Part shown: positions 1 through 5,118 of the stretch, one piece after another | Numbering within the stretch: the first letter of the stretch is position 1 | Layout of the letters: each line of letters opens with the position of its first letter | Assembly (NCBI GenBank): GCA_937873165.1 | Contig: CALMVH010000286.1 | Coordinates: 1-5,118 of the forward strand | Length of the DNA stretch: 5,118 nucleotides | Direction: 5' to 3' | From: an uncultured Rhodospirillales bacterium | GTDB lineage: Bacteria; Pseudomonadota; Alphaproteobacteria; CALMVH01 | Notes under the pieces: model-generated | Told to the model about the DNA's origin: nothing | The model's input: only the letters and a program-made list of their open reading frames with translations | Database searches by the model: none | Translations under genes and position numbers: made by a program

Positions 1-154
1 TCAGCGGTGCCTTGCCGCGATACTCCTCGCGCAAGGCAATCAGGCCCGGCATCTCCGTTTCCGCGATTGCAATCTCCTTGCGGCCCCAGCCTGCGAGGGC
101 GTGATCCTTGACCTTGCAATCGGTGAAGCTGTTGTGGGCGTAGGCGGCTGTCAT
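1..154 (-). CDS. ahcY: Adenosylhomocysteinase (S-adenosyl-L-homocysteine hydrolase), N-terminal part only
   Basis: The enzyme hydrolyses S-adenosylhomocysteine to adenosine and homocysteine in the cytosolic SAM cycle. Only the first 51 codons are in the window; the gene runs off the left edge, so the NAD-binding and catalytic regions are not visible. The translation begins MTAAYAHNSFTDCKVKDHAL and continues with GRKEIAIAETEMPGLIALRE, which is the family's highly conserved N-terminal signature (WGRKEI.IAE.EMPGL). The ATG at 154-152 is supported by an AAAGGG Shine-Dalgarno sequence on the minus strand (162-167) with 7 nt spacing. It is divergent from the BLUF gene, with 93 bp or more between the start codons. 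Many alphaproteobacteria have ahcY just downstream of ptsH in the regulatory PTS locus, so its presence here fits that neighbourhood with thrS and two other genes in between. The identification is firm; the symbol follows the family. Confidence 0.93.
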   Translation of the reverse strand, partial: MTAAYAHNSFTDCKVKDHALAGWGRKEIAIAETEMPGLIALREEYRGKAPL

Positions 155-205
155 GGAAGGACCCTTTGGATGCGATCGGAGCGGATGGCTCTTCTTAGTC
201 GGGCC

Positions 206-225
206 TACAAGGCGTTACAAGCGCC
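206..225. repeat. Tandem 10-bp direct repeat in the ahcY/BLUF divergent intergenic region (possible operator)
   Basis: TACAAGGCGT (206-215) is followed immediately by TACAAGCGCC (216-225). The six-base core TACAAG repeats exactly 10 bp apart, one helical turn. The same stretch can also form a small stem (GGCGTT 211-216 with AGCGCC 220-225, including one G-T pair). It lies between the two divergent starts, where a regulator could contact two sites on one DNA face. On the minus strand the repeat reads CTTGTA twice, which resembles a -35 element, but I see no convincing -10. The regulatory role is inference only. Confidence 0.3.
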
Positions 226-247
226 GTAGCGGGCAAACGGTAGCGGG

Positions 248-703
248 ATGTTAACCTGTTCGCCTCATGGTTCGGCCATGAACGACACTACGCTGCTACA
301 GGCAATCTACGTCAGCCGCGCGACGCCGGATTTCGCGGCATCCTCGATCCATGCGCTGTTGACCGGCTGGCGGGCGAACAACGCGGCGTTGAACGTGACC
401 GGGATATTGTTTTATTACCGGAACTCGTTCCTGCAGGTCCTGGAAGGGCCCGGCACCGGGGTTCGCAAACAGCTCGACATCTTCCTGGACGACGGGCGGC
501 ATGCCGACATCGCCGTCCTGACCACGGAAAGCGTGCCGGCGAAACTGTTCGGCGAATGGTCGATGGGATACGTCGATGCCGATGCCGCCGGCAACCTGGT
601 TGACGAATACGTGACACCCGGCGTCGCCTGTCCCCTGCTGGCGCTGTCCGCGTCGGACGCCAAACGGATGCTGGCGTTCTTCAGAACCGTGGCGGGCGGC
701 TGA
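248..703 (+). CDS. BLUF-domain blue-light sensor protein (stand-alone, short type)
   Basis: This is a small cytosolic FAD-binding photoreceptor made almost entirely of one BLUF domain (about residues 17-110 of 151), followed by a short helical C-terminal tail with no output domain. Counting from the ATG at 248, the photoactive residues are all present: Tyr21 (in AIYVSRA), Asn45 (in RANNAAL), Gln63 (in FLQVLEGP), and Trp104 and Met106 (in EWSMGY). In the family, light rearranges the hydrogen bonds of Tyr and Gln around the flavin, and short BLUF proteins signal by binding a partner. The start is uncertain. The ATG at 248 has only an abutting AGCGGG, while the in-frame ATG at 278 (MNDTTLLQAIYVS) would give a length closer to that of typical short BLUF proteins and may be the true start, though it has no clear Shine-Dalgarno either. 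The stop codon at 701-703 touches the stop of the convergent membrane-protein gene. No partner is evident from the neighbours. Confidence 0.9.
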   Translation: MLTCSPHGSAMNDTTLLQAIYVSRATPDFAASSIHALLTGWRANNAALNVTGILFYYRNSFLQVLEGPGTGVRKQLDIFLDDGRHADIAVLTTESVPAKLFGEWSMGYVDADAAGNLVDEYVTPGVACPLLALSASDAKRMLAFFRTVAGG

Positions 704-1102
704 TTAGATCTCGCCGGCGCGGCTGCGGCGGATCGTGGCGCCCATGCCCCAGTGGATCATGAACAGGATCAGCGCGATTGCGAACGGCCCAATCTGGCTG
801 AGCGCCAGCTGGATGCCCGAGGTTTTCTGTGTTTCCAGCAGATCGGCAAGGGCTTTTTCGCGCTGCTTCGTCACATCCGCGTCGCTCAGGTTGGCATCGC
901 CGCCGCCTGCGTCGGGAGTCATGATCGTCTTGCGGAACGAGTCATTATCCAAATACGGCTGCATCTGCGCCGCATAGATCGTGGTGCGCGGCGAGTAAAC
1001 CGACACGGCGGCGTATCCCCCGATCGACAGCGTCGCGGCCAGCACCGCCAGGCTAACAAAGCAAACTGCCAGTGCGTAGATTTCCAAAACGATATTCTTC
1101 AT
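704..1102 (-). CDS. Hypothetical membrane protein with two predicted transmembrane helices
   Basis: I do not recognise a characterised family. The 132-residue protein has a hydrophobic helix at about residues 7-35 and a second at about 99-121 (IGPFAIALILFMIHWGMG). Between them is a polar segment of about 60 residues rich in Asp, Lys and Gln, with a GGG turn and a likely helical stretch at 74-95. The tail TIRRSRAGEI is basic and, by the positive-inside rule, would sit in the cytoplasm together with the short N-terminus, leaving the loop in the periplasm. The ATG at 1102-1100 has a good Shine-Dalgarno (AAGGGA at 1108-1113, 5 nt spacing). It lies 75 bp downstream of thrS on the same strand with no obvious terminator between, so it could be cotranscribed. 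The TAA stop at 704-706 directly abuts the stop of the opposing BLUF gene. Codon use and an intact frame support a real gene; the function is unknown. Confidence 0.75.
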   Translation of the reverse strand: MKNIVLEIYALAVCFVSLAVLAATLSIGGYAAVSVYSPRTTIYAAQMQPYLDNDSFRKTIMTPDAGGGDANLSDADVTKQREKALADLLETQKTSGIQLALSQIGPFAIALILFMIHWGMGATIRRSRAGEI

Positions 1103-1177
1103 GACATTCCCTTGTGGCGTGGGCCGTAGCAGCCTGTTTGCATCAGCAATGAAGCTGTGTCTATCCGTTTCCGCCTG

Positions 1178-3115
1178 TCAGCCCGGCGGAGCCGCCTCTT
1201 TTGCCAGGATTGCGACAGCTTCAGTCAATGGCAGCACCGGCTGCTCTTGTGAATCCATGCGCCGCATTGCCACGGTCCGGGTCTCCGCCTCTCGTTTTCC
1301 CACTACCATCATCGCGGGTATCTTCGCGAGGCTGTGCTCGCGAACCTTGTAGTTGATTTTCTCGTTGCGCAAATCGATCTCGGCGCGAACACCCGCGGTC
1401 TTGAGCGCAATCAATACATCTTCGGCGTAAGCCGCTGCTTCGTCGGTGATGGTTGCCACGACCACTTGCACCGGCGTCAGCCACAGCGGCAGCTTTCCTG
1501 CATAGTGCTCGATCATCATGCCGATGAAGCGCTCCATGGACCCAAGCAACGCGCGGTGGAACATCACAGGATGATGCTTCACCCCATCTTGCCCGATATA
1601 AAACGCATCCAGCCGCTCTGGCAGTACAAAATCCAGTTGTAAGGTACCGCACTGCCAGGAGCGTCCAATAGCATCGGTCAGGTGAAACTCGACCTTGGGC
1701 CCGTAGAAGGCGCCATCGTTTGGAACTTCCTCAAACGAGAGACCTGCCTTGCGAAGGGCGTTGCGCAACCAGTCTTCCGCCTTGTCCCACGTCTAGTCCG
1801 TGCCCGCCCGCTCGTCGGGGCGAAGCGCAAGCTTTACGTCGATCTGGTCGAATCCAAGATCCCGGTATACCGAAAGCTGAAGCGCGATGTAGGCCGATGC
1901 TTCCGATTCAATCTGATTCTCGGTGCAAAAAATATGCGCGTCGTCCTGAACGAACGCCCGTACCCTCAGCAGGCCGTGAAGGGAACCGGACGGCTCGTTC
2001 CGGTGGCATGATCCAAACTCCGACATCCGGATCGGGAGGTCCCTGTAACTTTTCATGCCATGGTTGAAGATCTGCACATGGCCGGGACAGTTCATGGGTT
2101 TTAGTCCCAGTATCTTATCGCCGTGGTCCGCCTCCACGTGAAACATCTTGTCACCATAGAAGTCCCAATGGCCGGACGCTTTGAACAGCGACGAGTCGAT
2201 GAGTTGGGGAGTCTTCACCTCACGGTACCCTTCGCCGTCGATCCTGCGGCGAATATAGTTTTCCAGCGCCCGCCAGATGGTCCAGCCATGTGAATGCCAG
2301 AACACGCTGCCAACCGCTTCTTCCTGAAAATGGAACAGGTCCATCTCCTTGCCCAGCTTGCGGTGGTCGCGCTTTTCGGCTTCTTCCAGCTGGTGCAGGT
2401 GGGCGTCGAGATCTTTTTGGGTCCGCCAGGCGGTGCCATAGATGCGCTGTAGCACGGCATTGCGGTGGTCGCCGCGCCAGTAGGCGCCCGCCAGCTTCAT
2501 CAGCTTGAATGCCTGTCCCACTCCGCCCGTCGAGGGCATATGCGGGCCGCGGCAAAGGTCCAGCCACTCGCCCTGCCGGTAGATGCTGATCGGCTCGGTC
2601 ACAGGCAGGTCGGCGATGATCTCCGCCTTGTACTTCTCGCCCTTGGTCTTGAAGAACTCGATGGCGGCGTCGCGGTCCCAGACCTCGCGCGTAAAGGCGG
2701 CGTTGCGCTGCACGATCTCGCGCATCTTCGTCTCGATCTTTGCAAGATCGTCGAGCGAGAACGGCTCGTCGCGCGCAAAGTCATAGTAGAAGCCGTTTTC
2801 GATCGACGGGCCGATGGTCACCTGCGTGCCGGGGTACAGCGCCTGCACCGCTTCCGCCATCACATGCGCCGCGTCGTGGCGGATCAGCCCCAGCGCTTCC
2901 TCGCTTTCGCGGGTCACGATGGCGACAGAGGCATCACGCTCGATCGGCAGGCTCAAATCGACGACCCTGCCGTCCACCTTGGCCGCGACGGCCGCCGCCG
3001 CCAGCCGGTTGCCGATAGACGCCGCGATCTGCTGTCCCGTGACGCCGGTGGCGTAGGCGCGTACCGAGCCATCGGGCAACGTGACGGAAATCTCGGGTAC
3101 TTCGGCAAGCGACAT
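1178..3115 (-). CDS. thrS: Threonine--tRNA ligase, interrupted by one in-frame amber stop codon
   Basis: ThrS charges tRNA-Thr and edits mischarged Ser-tRNA-Thr. Read through the stop, the gene is 645 residues, close to the E. coli length of 642. Residue numbers below count from the ATG at 3115. Domain order is complete: TGS domain (about 7-65); editing domain with HDAAH (His80, His84) and CRGPH (Cys188, His192); class II catalytic core with zinc ligands Cys343 (MNCPGH), His394 (QDDAHIFC) and His520, motif 2 (HRNE at 371-374) and motif 3 (GSMERFIG at 525-532); then the anticodon-binding domain with LRNEKINYKVREHSL. Codon 441 is TAG (1793-1795), falling in RAGTD-stop-TWDKAE where homologues commonly have Glu (GSDEMWD in E. 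coli). The frame continues cleanly on both sides, so this is a nonsense change and not a frameshift. The 440-residue product would lack one zinc ligand, motif 3 and the whole anticodon domain. The ATG at 3115 is preferred over the GTG at 3121 because GGAG lies 5 nt upstream of it. Confidence 0.95.
1793..1795 (-). other. In-frame TAG stop codon inside thrS (codon 441)
   Basis: The minus strand reads ACG GAC TAG ACG TGG (Thr-Asp-stop-Thr-Trp). One G-to-T change from GAG (Glu) would explain it, giving RAGTDETWDKAE, which matches the family pattern at this place. All five complete genes other than the interrupted frame that have a visible stop here end in TGA or TAA, as do the thrS 3' end (TGA) and the hprK end (TAA). 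No other coding frame in the window contains an internal TAG. The cause may be a sequencing or assembly error, a true mutation, or a readthrough site; the window cannot decide. Confidence 0.95.
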
Positions 3116-3120
3116 GAACA

Positions 3121-3124
3121 CTCC
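3121..3124 (-). promoter_or_regulatory. Ribosome binding site that decides the thrS start
   Basis: GGAG on the minus strand, with 5 nt (TGTTC) before the ATG at 3115-3113. The alternative GTG at 3121-3119 would overlap this site and leave no spacing, so the ATG is favoured, giving an N-terminus MSLAEVPEISVTLPDG. Confidence 0.6.
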
Positions 3125-3135
3125 GCATCTGGATC

Positions 3136-3199
3136 GTCATTCCCGCGAAAGCGAGAATCCAGGATTCGTAATCCGGACTGCCGCCTGCGCGGGAGTGAC
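3136..3199. repeat. 64-bp REP/MITE-like imperfect inverted repeat between ptsH and thrS
   Basis: The ends are GTCATTCCCGCG (3136-3147) and CGCGGGAGTGAC (3188-3199), an inverted repeat matching at 11 of 12 positions. Inside lie two degraded arms (CCCGCGAAAGCGAGAATCC on the left, GCCGCCTGCGCGGG on the right) and a perfect central stem GGATT-CGT-AATCC (3162-3174). The wording GTCATTCCCGCGAAAGCGGGAATCC is a familiar dispersed intergenic repeat in many proteobacterial genomes, including a similar core in Neisseria repeats. The copy here is somewhat mutated. It lies in the leader of thrS and would fold into a cruciform or a strong RNA hairpin. It contains no gene. Confidence 0.65.
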
Positions 3200-3214
3200 A
3201 GCTGGGGTAAGAAG

Positions 3215-3234
3215 TACCGGGCCGCTGCCCGGTA
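3215..3234 (-). terminator. Perfect 8-bp stem-loop just after ptsH (possible terminator or processing hairpin)
   Basis: TACCGGGC (3215-3222) pairs exactly with GCCCGGTA (3227-3234) around a 4-nt loop. On the minus strand the hairpin begins 12 nt after the ptsH stop codon. The sequence that follows it (CTTCTTACCCC) is only weakly T-rich, so this is not a textbook rho-independent terminator. It may instead stabilise the upstream PTS transcript, attenuate entry into thrS, or be part of the neighbouring repeat, since it is preceded by GTCA on that strand as the repeat arms are. Confidence 0.4.
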
Positions 3235-3246
3235 TGACAAGAGAGA

Positions 3247-3528
3247 TCAGTCTTCCCCGAACCCGTCCTCAATCAACCAGACCAGCGCTTCAAGCGCTTC
3301 CTTGGCGTCGCCGTTGGCGGCGGTCAGCGTTAATTCGGTTCCGCGTGGCGCGCCCAACATCAACAGGCCCATGATCGACTTCGCCGACACGGACAAATCG
3401 CCATGCGTCACTTGAACATCGGCCTCGAACTGATTGGCCGCGCGGGAGAACTTTGCCGCAGCGCGCGCGTGCAGGCCGCGCGTGTTGATGATGCGCGCTG
3501 TGCGCACAATCGGCTCGAACCCTGCCAC
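3247..3528 (-). CDS. ptsH: HPr-like phosphocarrier protein of the regulatory PTS
   Basis: HPr accepts phosphate from enzyme I on a histidine and passes it to EIIA proteins; in this locus it belongs to a regulatory relay and not to sugar uptake. The 93-residue protein is one HPr domain. The phospho-acceptor is His20 in NTRGLHARAAAKF, with the adjacent conserved Arg22. The HPr-kinase target is Ser51 in SAKSIMGLLMLGA. The end EALEALVWLIEDGFGED is the usual acidic C-terminal helix. Translation starts at a GTG (3528-3526), one base after the EIIA stop codon; a later GTG at codon 8 is less likely because it would trim the first beta strand. No strong Shine-Dalgarno is seen, so translational coupling to the EIIA gene is likely. 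Presence of both His20 and Ser51 next to an hprK gene implies two competing phosphorylations. Family assignment is firm. Confidence 0.95.
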   Translation of the reverse strand: MAGFEPIVRTARIINTRGLHARAAAKFSRAANQFEADVQVTHGDLSVSAKSIMGLLMLGAPRGTELTLTAANGDAKEALEALVWLIEDGFGED

Positions 3529-3529
3529 G

Positions 3530-3910
3530 TCAGGCCAAATTGATGTACTTGCGGCCGGCCTCGTGCGCTTGGACCGCTGCGTTCTTCAGCGACTCGGTTG
3601 TGCGGGCCGAGGCCAGCTTGATCAGCATCGGCAGGTTCAAGCCCGACACGACCTCCACCTTGGCGTGCTCCATGATCGAGATGGCAAGATTGGAAGGCGT
3701 GCCGCCGAACATATCGGTACAAACGACCACCCCCTCGCCCGCATCGACCTCGCGCACGCAGTCCAGGATTTCCGTCCGGCGCGTTTCCATGTTGTCGTCG
3801 GGCCCAATGGAAATCGTCTTCATCTGCGCCTGCCTGCCGACCACATGCTCGACGGCGGCGATGAACTCGACCCCGAGGCGTCCGTGCGTAACCAGAACCA
3901 CACCAATCAT
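3530..3910 (-). CDS. PTS EIIA protein of the mannose/fructose (EIIA-Man) family
   Basis: This is a stand-alone 126-residue EIIA-Man domain. His9 in VLVTHGRLG is the phosphorylated residue in the family. TDMFGGTPSN (65-74) and the VVSGLNLPMLIKLA segment (87-100) are the conserved phosphoryl-transfer surface and dimer elements. No EIIB, EIIC or EIID domain follows, so it is probably a regulatory output of the phosphorelay, as in other alphaproteobacteria where this gene is often named manX or ptsM. The ATG at 3910-3908 overlaps the rapZ stop in an ATGA arrangement and has AGGA 6 nt upstream. ptsH follows after a single base. Its specific target protein cannot be read from the sequence. Confidence 0.94.
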   Translation of the reverse strand: MIGVVLVTHGRLGVEFIAAVEHVVGRQAQMKTISIGPDDNMETRRTEILDCVREVDAGEGVVVCTDMFGGTPSNLAISIMEHAKVEVVSGLNLPMLIKLASARTTESLKNAAVQAHEAGRKYINLA

Positions 3911-4785
3911 GACAAATCCTGAGTTTGCGAACGCCTGGCGTCGCGATGATCGATCATGACGCGAGATCCCTGCGTCGCCAAGACCTTTGCAAGTTGTTCG
4001 GCGACAAACACCGACCTGTGCTGCCCGCCGGTACAGCCGATGGCAATGGTCAGGTAGCTTTTCCCTTCGCTGCGGAAGCGGGGCAGCAAGGGCAGGATAA
4101 AGCCGGTCAGCCGCTGCAGGAACCCATCAAACTCCGGATCCTCGGCAACATAGGCCGCGACCCCGGCGTCGAGTCCCGTCTTCATCCTGAGTTCCGGCTC
4201 GTAGTGCGGATTGCGCAGAAATCGCACGTCGAACACCAGATCGGCGGAGCGCGGCAATCCGAGACGGTAGGAGAAGGATACGACCGATACCTGCAGTCCG
4301 GGGGTGGACTCGAGCGCGAACTCTCCCGCCAGCCGGCGCTTCAGGTCGTGGATCGTCAGATCACTGGTGTCGAGCAGCATATCGGCCGCATCAACCACCG
4401 GCCCGAGAATCTGGCGTTCGCGCGCTATGCCATCACTGACCGGCCGATCAACCGCAAGGGGATGGCGGCGGCGGGTTTCGGTGAACCGGCGCATCAGCAC
4501 GTCGTCGTCACTTTGCAGGAACAGCAAACGCGCGTCGAGCGCCGGATTCGATTTCAGTTGCTGCATTTCCACCGACAGCCGGTCTGCTGTGAAATCGCGT
4601 GTACGGGTGTCGATGCGAACCGCCAGCGGGCTTTCCATCAGCTCGCCCTGGTTCAGTACGGCCGACAGCAGGAACAGAGGCAGGTTGTCGAGTGCCTCGT
4701 ATCCAAAATCCTCCAGTATCTTCAAGCAGGTGGACTGTCCCGCCCCCGAGAGCCCGGTGATCAGCACCACCTTACGCCACGACAC
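3907..4785 (-). CDS. rapZ: RapZ/YvcJ-family nucleotide-binding protein (RNase adapter homologue) with altered Walker A
   Basis: In E. coli RapZ presents the small RNA GlmZ to RNase E and so controls GlmS; in alphaproteobacteria the role is less defined. The length (292 residues from the GTG at 4785, 294 from the TTG at 4791) is normal. Numbering from the GTG: P-loop 11-18, LEDFGYEALDNLPL about 24-37, the DTRT element matching the family DVRN nucleotide site at 59-62, RRFTETRRRHPL about 99-110, FDVRFLRNPHYEPELR about 185-200, and the C-terminal IGCTGGQHRSV at 249-259, which belongs to the RNA-binding half. The P-loop reads GLSGAGQS where the family has GLSGAGKS, so the phosphate-binding lysine is Gln17 (codon CAG). 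The GTG is preferred because GGG lies 7 nt upstream and MSWRKVVLITG is family-like. The start overlaps the end of hprK and the stop overlaps the EIIA start, indicating one operon. Confidence 0.93.
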   Translation of the reverse strand: MSWRKVVLITGLSGAGQSTCLKILEDFGYEALDNLPLFLLSAVLNQGELMESPLAVRIDTRTRDFTADRLSVEMQQLKSNPALDARLLFLQSDDDVLMRRFTETRRRHPLAVDRPVSDGIARERQILGPVVDAADMLLDTSDLTIHDLKRRLAGEFALESTPGLQVSVVSFSYRLGLPRSADLVFDVRFLRNPHYEPELRMKTGLDAGVAAYVAEDPEFDGFLQRLTGFILPLLPRFRSEGKSYLTIAIGCTGGQHRSVFVAEQLAKVLATQGSRVMIDHRDARRSQTQDLS

Positions 4786-5118
4786 GAGCAAACCCGTACT
4801 TCAGCGCCGCGACGATTTTCGCCGATGCGCTGGCTTCGAACGCGCTTAGTGCCAGGGAGCGAACGGCTATACCGGCAACAAACGCCACCGCCGGTTCCGG
4901 CAGTCGTTCCACGGCGGCGGCAAGGTCGATATTCAAGGCAACGATTGCCTCCCCCGTATGTGGCACGGAGAGCACACCGACGCCCCTGACTTCCAAGACC
5001 CCTGCGAAGTCCTGCCGTCCTGCCGGCAAACGGGCGACCAGCCGTCCGTCAACCCCGGCCGCCTCCCCCAGATCGTCCGCAACCAGCAGAGCGCCCTGAT
5101 CCAGCAGGCGCAGGGCCA
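4772..5118 (-). CDS. hprK: HPr kinase/phosphorylase, short alphaproteobacterial form, C-terminal part
   Basis: The enzyme phosphorylates and dephosphorylates the regulatory serine of HPr (Ser51 of the downstream ptsH product). The first codons lie beyond the right edge of the window; the visible 114 codons open with ALRLLDQGALLVADD, which in the family sits directly after the Walker A P-loop, so that loop is just outside. Next comes the HPrK signature LEVRGVGVLSV (the E-x-R-G-x-G motif). The variable, Ala-rich C-terminal helix ends in AALKYGFARVVA with a TAA stop at 4774-4772. In alphaproteobacteria HPrK lacks the N-terminal domain found in Gram-positive forms, and usually follows a two-component system gene; neither can be checked here. 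The 3' end overlaps the rapZ start by 14 bp or more. The family call rests on the signature motif and the operon context. Confidence 0.9.
   Translation of the reverse strand, partial: ALRLLDQGALLVADDLGEAAGVDGRLVARLPAGRQDFAGVLEVRGVGVLSVPHTGEAIVALNIDLAAAVERLPEPAVAFVAGIAVRSLALSAFEASASAKIVAALKYGFARVVA

Noticed and set aside
155..247. SAH or SAM riboswitch upstream of ahcY
   Set aside because: I looked on the minus strand for the conserved core of these riboswitches and found only a short 4-6 bp stem; the region is too short and lacks the conserved loop sequences.
1178..1768. The 3' part of thrS as a separate gene starting at the TTG at 1768
   Set aside because: It is in the same frame as the upstream part, begins in the middle of a conserved helix (codon 450) and has no ribosome binding site. 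It is the downstream half of one interrupted gene.
1793..1795. TAG reassigned to an amino acid in this organism's genetic code
   Set aside because: Only one internal TAG is seen in the whole window, and the other coding frames use normal sense codons throughout. A single case does not support a code change, though absence of TAG as a terminator here means it is not strictly excluded.
3122..3246. T-box leader controlling thrS
   Set aside because: No T-box sequence or specifier stem can be seen, T-boxes are mainly a Gram-positive feature, and the gap is filled by the repeat and a hairpin.
2465..3415. A long plus-strand open frame of 316 codons opposite thrS and part of ptsH
   Set aside because: It is antisense to two firmly identified genes. 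The translation is Arg-, His- and Asp-rich with no recognisable motif, as expected from GC-rich codon bias on the opposite strand.
4505..4530. FLQSDD in RapZ as a second lost nucleotide-binding residue
   Set aside because: Homologues often have FLD at this place, but this is not the family's annotated nucleotide site; the DVRN-like element (DTRT) is kept elsewhere, and I cannot say that the Gln matters.
3925..4989. A plus-strand open frame of 354 codons opposite rapZ and hprK
   Set aside because: It is a shadow of two conserved genes, with Gln/Arg-rich low-information translation and no domain signal.
1..5118. A new defence, mobile or biosynthetic system
   Set aside because: No transposase, integrase, CRISPR repeat, toxin-antitoxin pair, tRNA or biosynthetic gene is visible. 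Apart from one short unknown membrane protein the genes are known families in a known type of locus.

Overview
The window reads as a piece of a GC-rich alphaproteobacterial chromosome. The main evidence is the tightly packed minus-strand run hprK - rapZ - mannose-type EIIA - ptsH. This is the regulatory (non-sugar-transporting) PTS cluster typical of alphaproteobacteria, with the short HPr kinase form, and ahcY lies close by. Protein wording would fit Sphingomonadales or a neighbouring order, but I cannot fix the order from sequence alone.

Layout from right to left, in the direction of transcription of the minus strand. The 3' part of hprK (4772-5118, start outside the window) overlaps rapZ (3907-4785). 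rapZ overlaps the EIIA gene (3530-3910) by an ATGA junction, and ptsH (3247-3528) starts one base after the EIIA stop. A 118-135 bp gap follows, holding a perfect 8-bp hairpin and a 64-bp REP/MITE-like inverted repeat. Next comes thrS (1178-3115), then after 75 bp a small two-helix membrane protein of unknown function (704-1102). A plus-strand BLUF blue-light sensor gene (248-703) runs head-on into that gene, with the two stop codons directly adjacent. A 93-bp divergent promoter region separates it from the 5' end of ahcY (1-154, minus).

How the genes work together: HPr kinase/phosphorylase, the HPr-like protein (His20 and Ser51 visible) and the EIIA-Man-like protein (His9) form a phosphorelay thought to sense carbon/nitrogen state. 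RapZ is encoded in the same unit. ThrS (translation) and AhcY (SAM cycle) are housekeeping genes.

Two sequence anomalies stand out. First, thrS is cut by a single in-frame TAG at 1793-1795 with the reading frame otherwise perfect and conserved on both sides. The truncated product would lack motif 3, the third zinc ligand and the anticodon-binding domain. Second, RapZ has Gln in place of the Walker A lysine (GLSGAGQS). I found no clear evidence of a novel multi-gene system; these two changes are the most worthwhile things to check.
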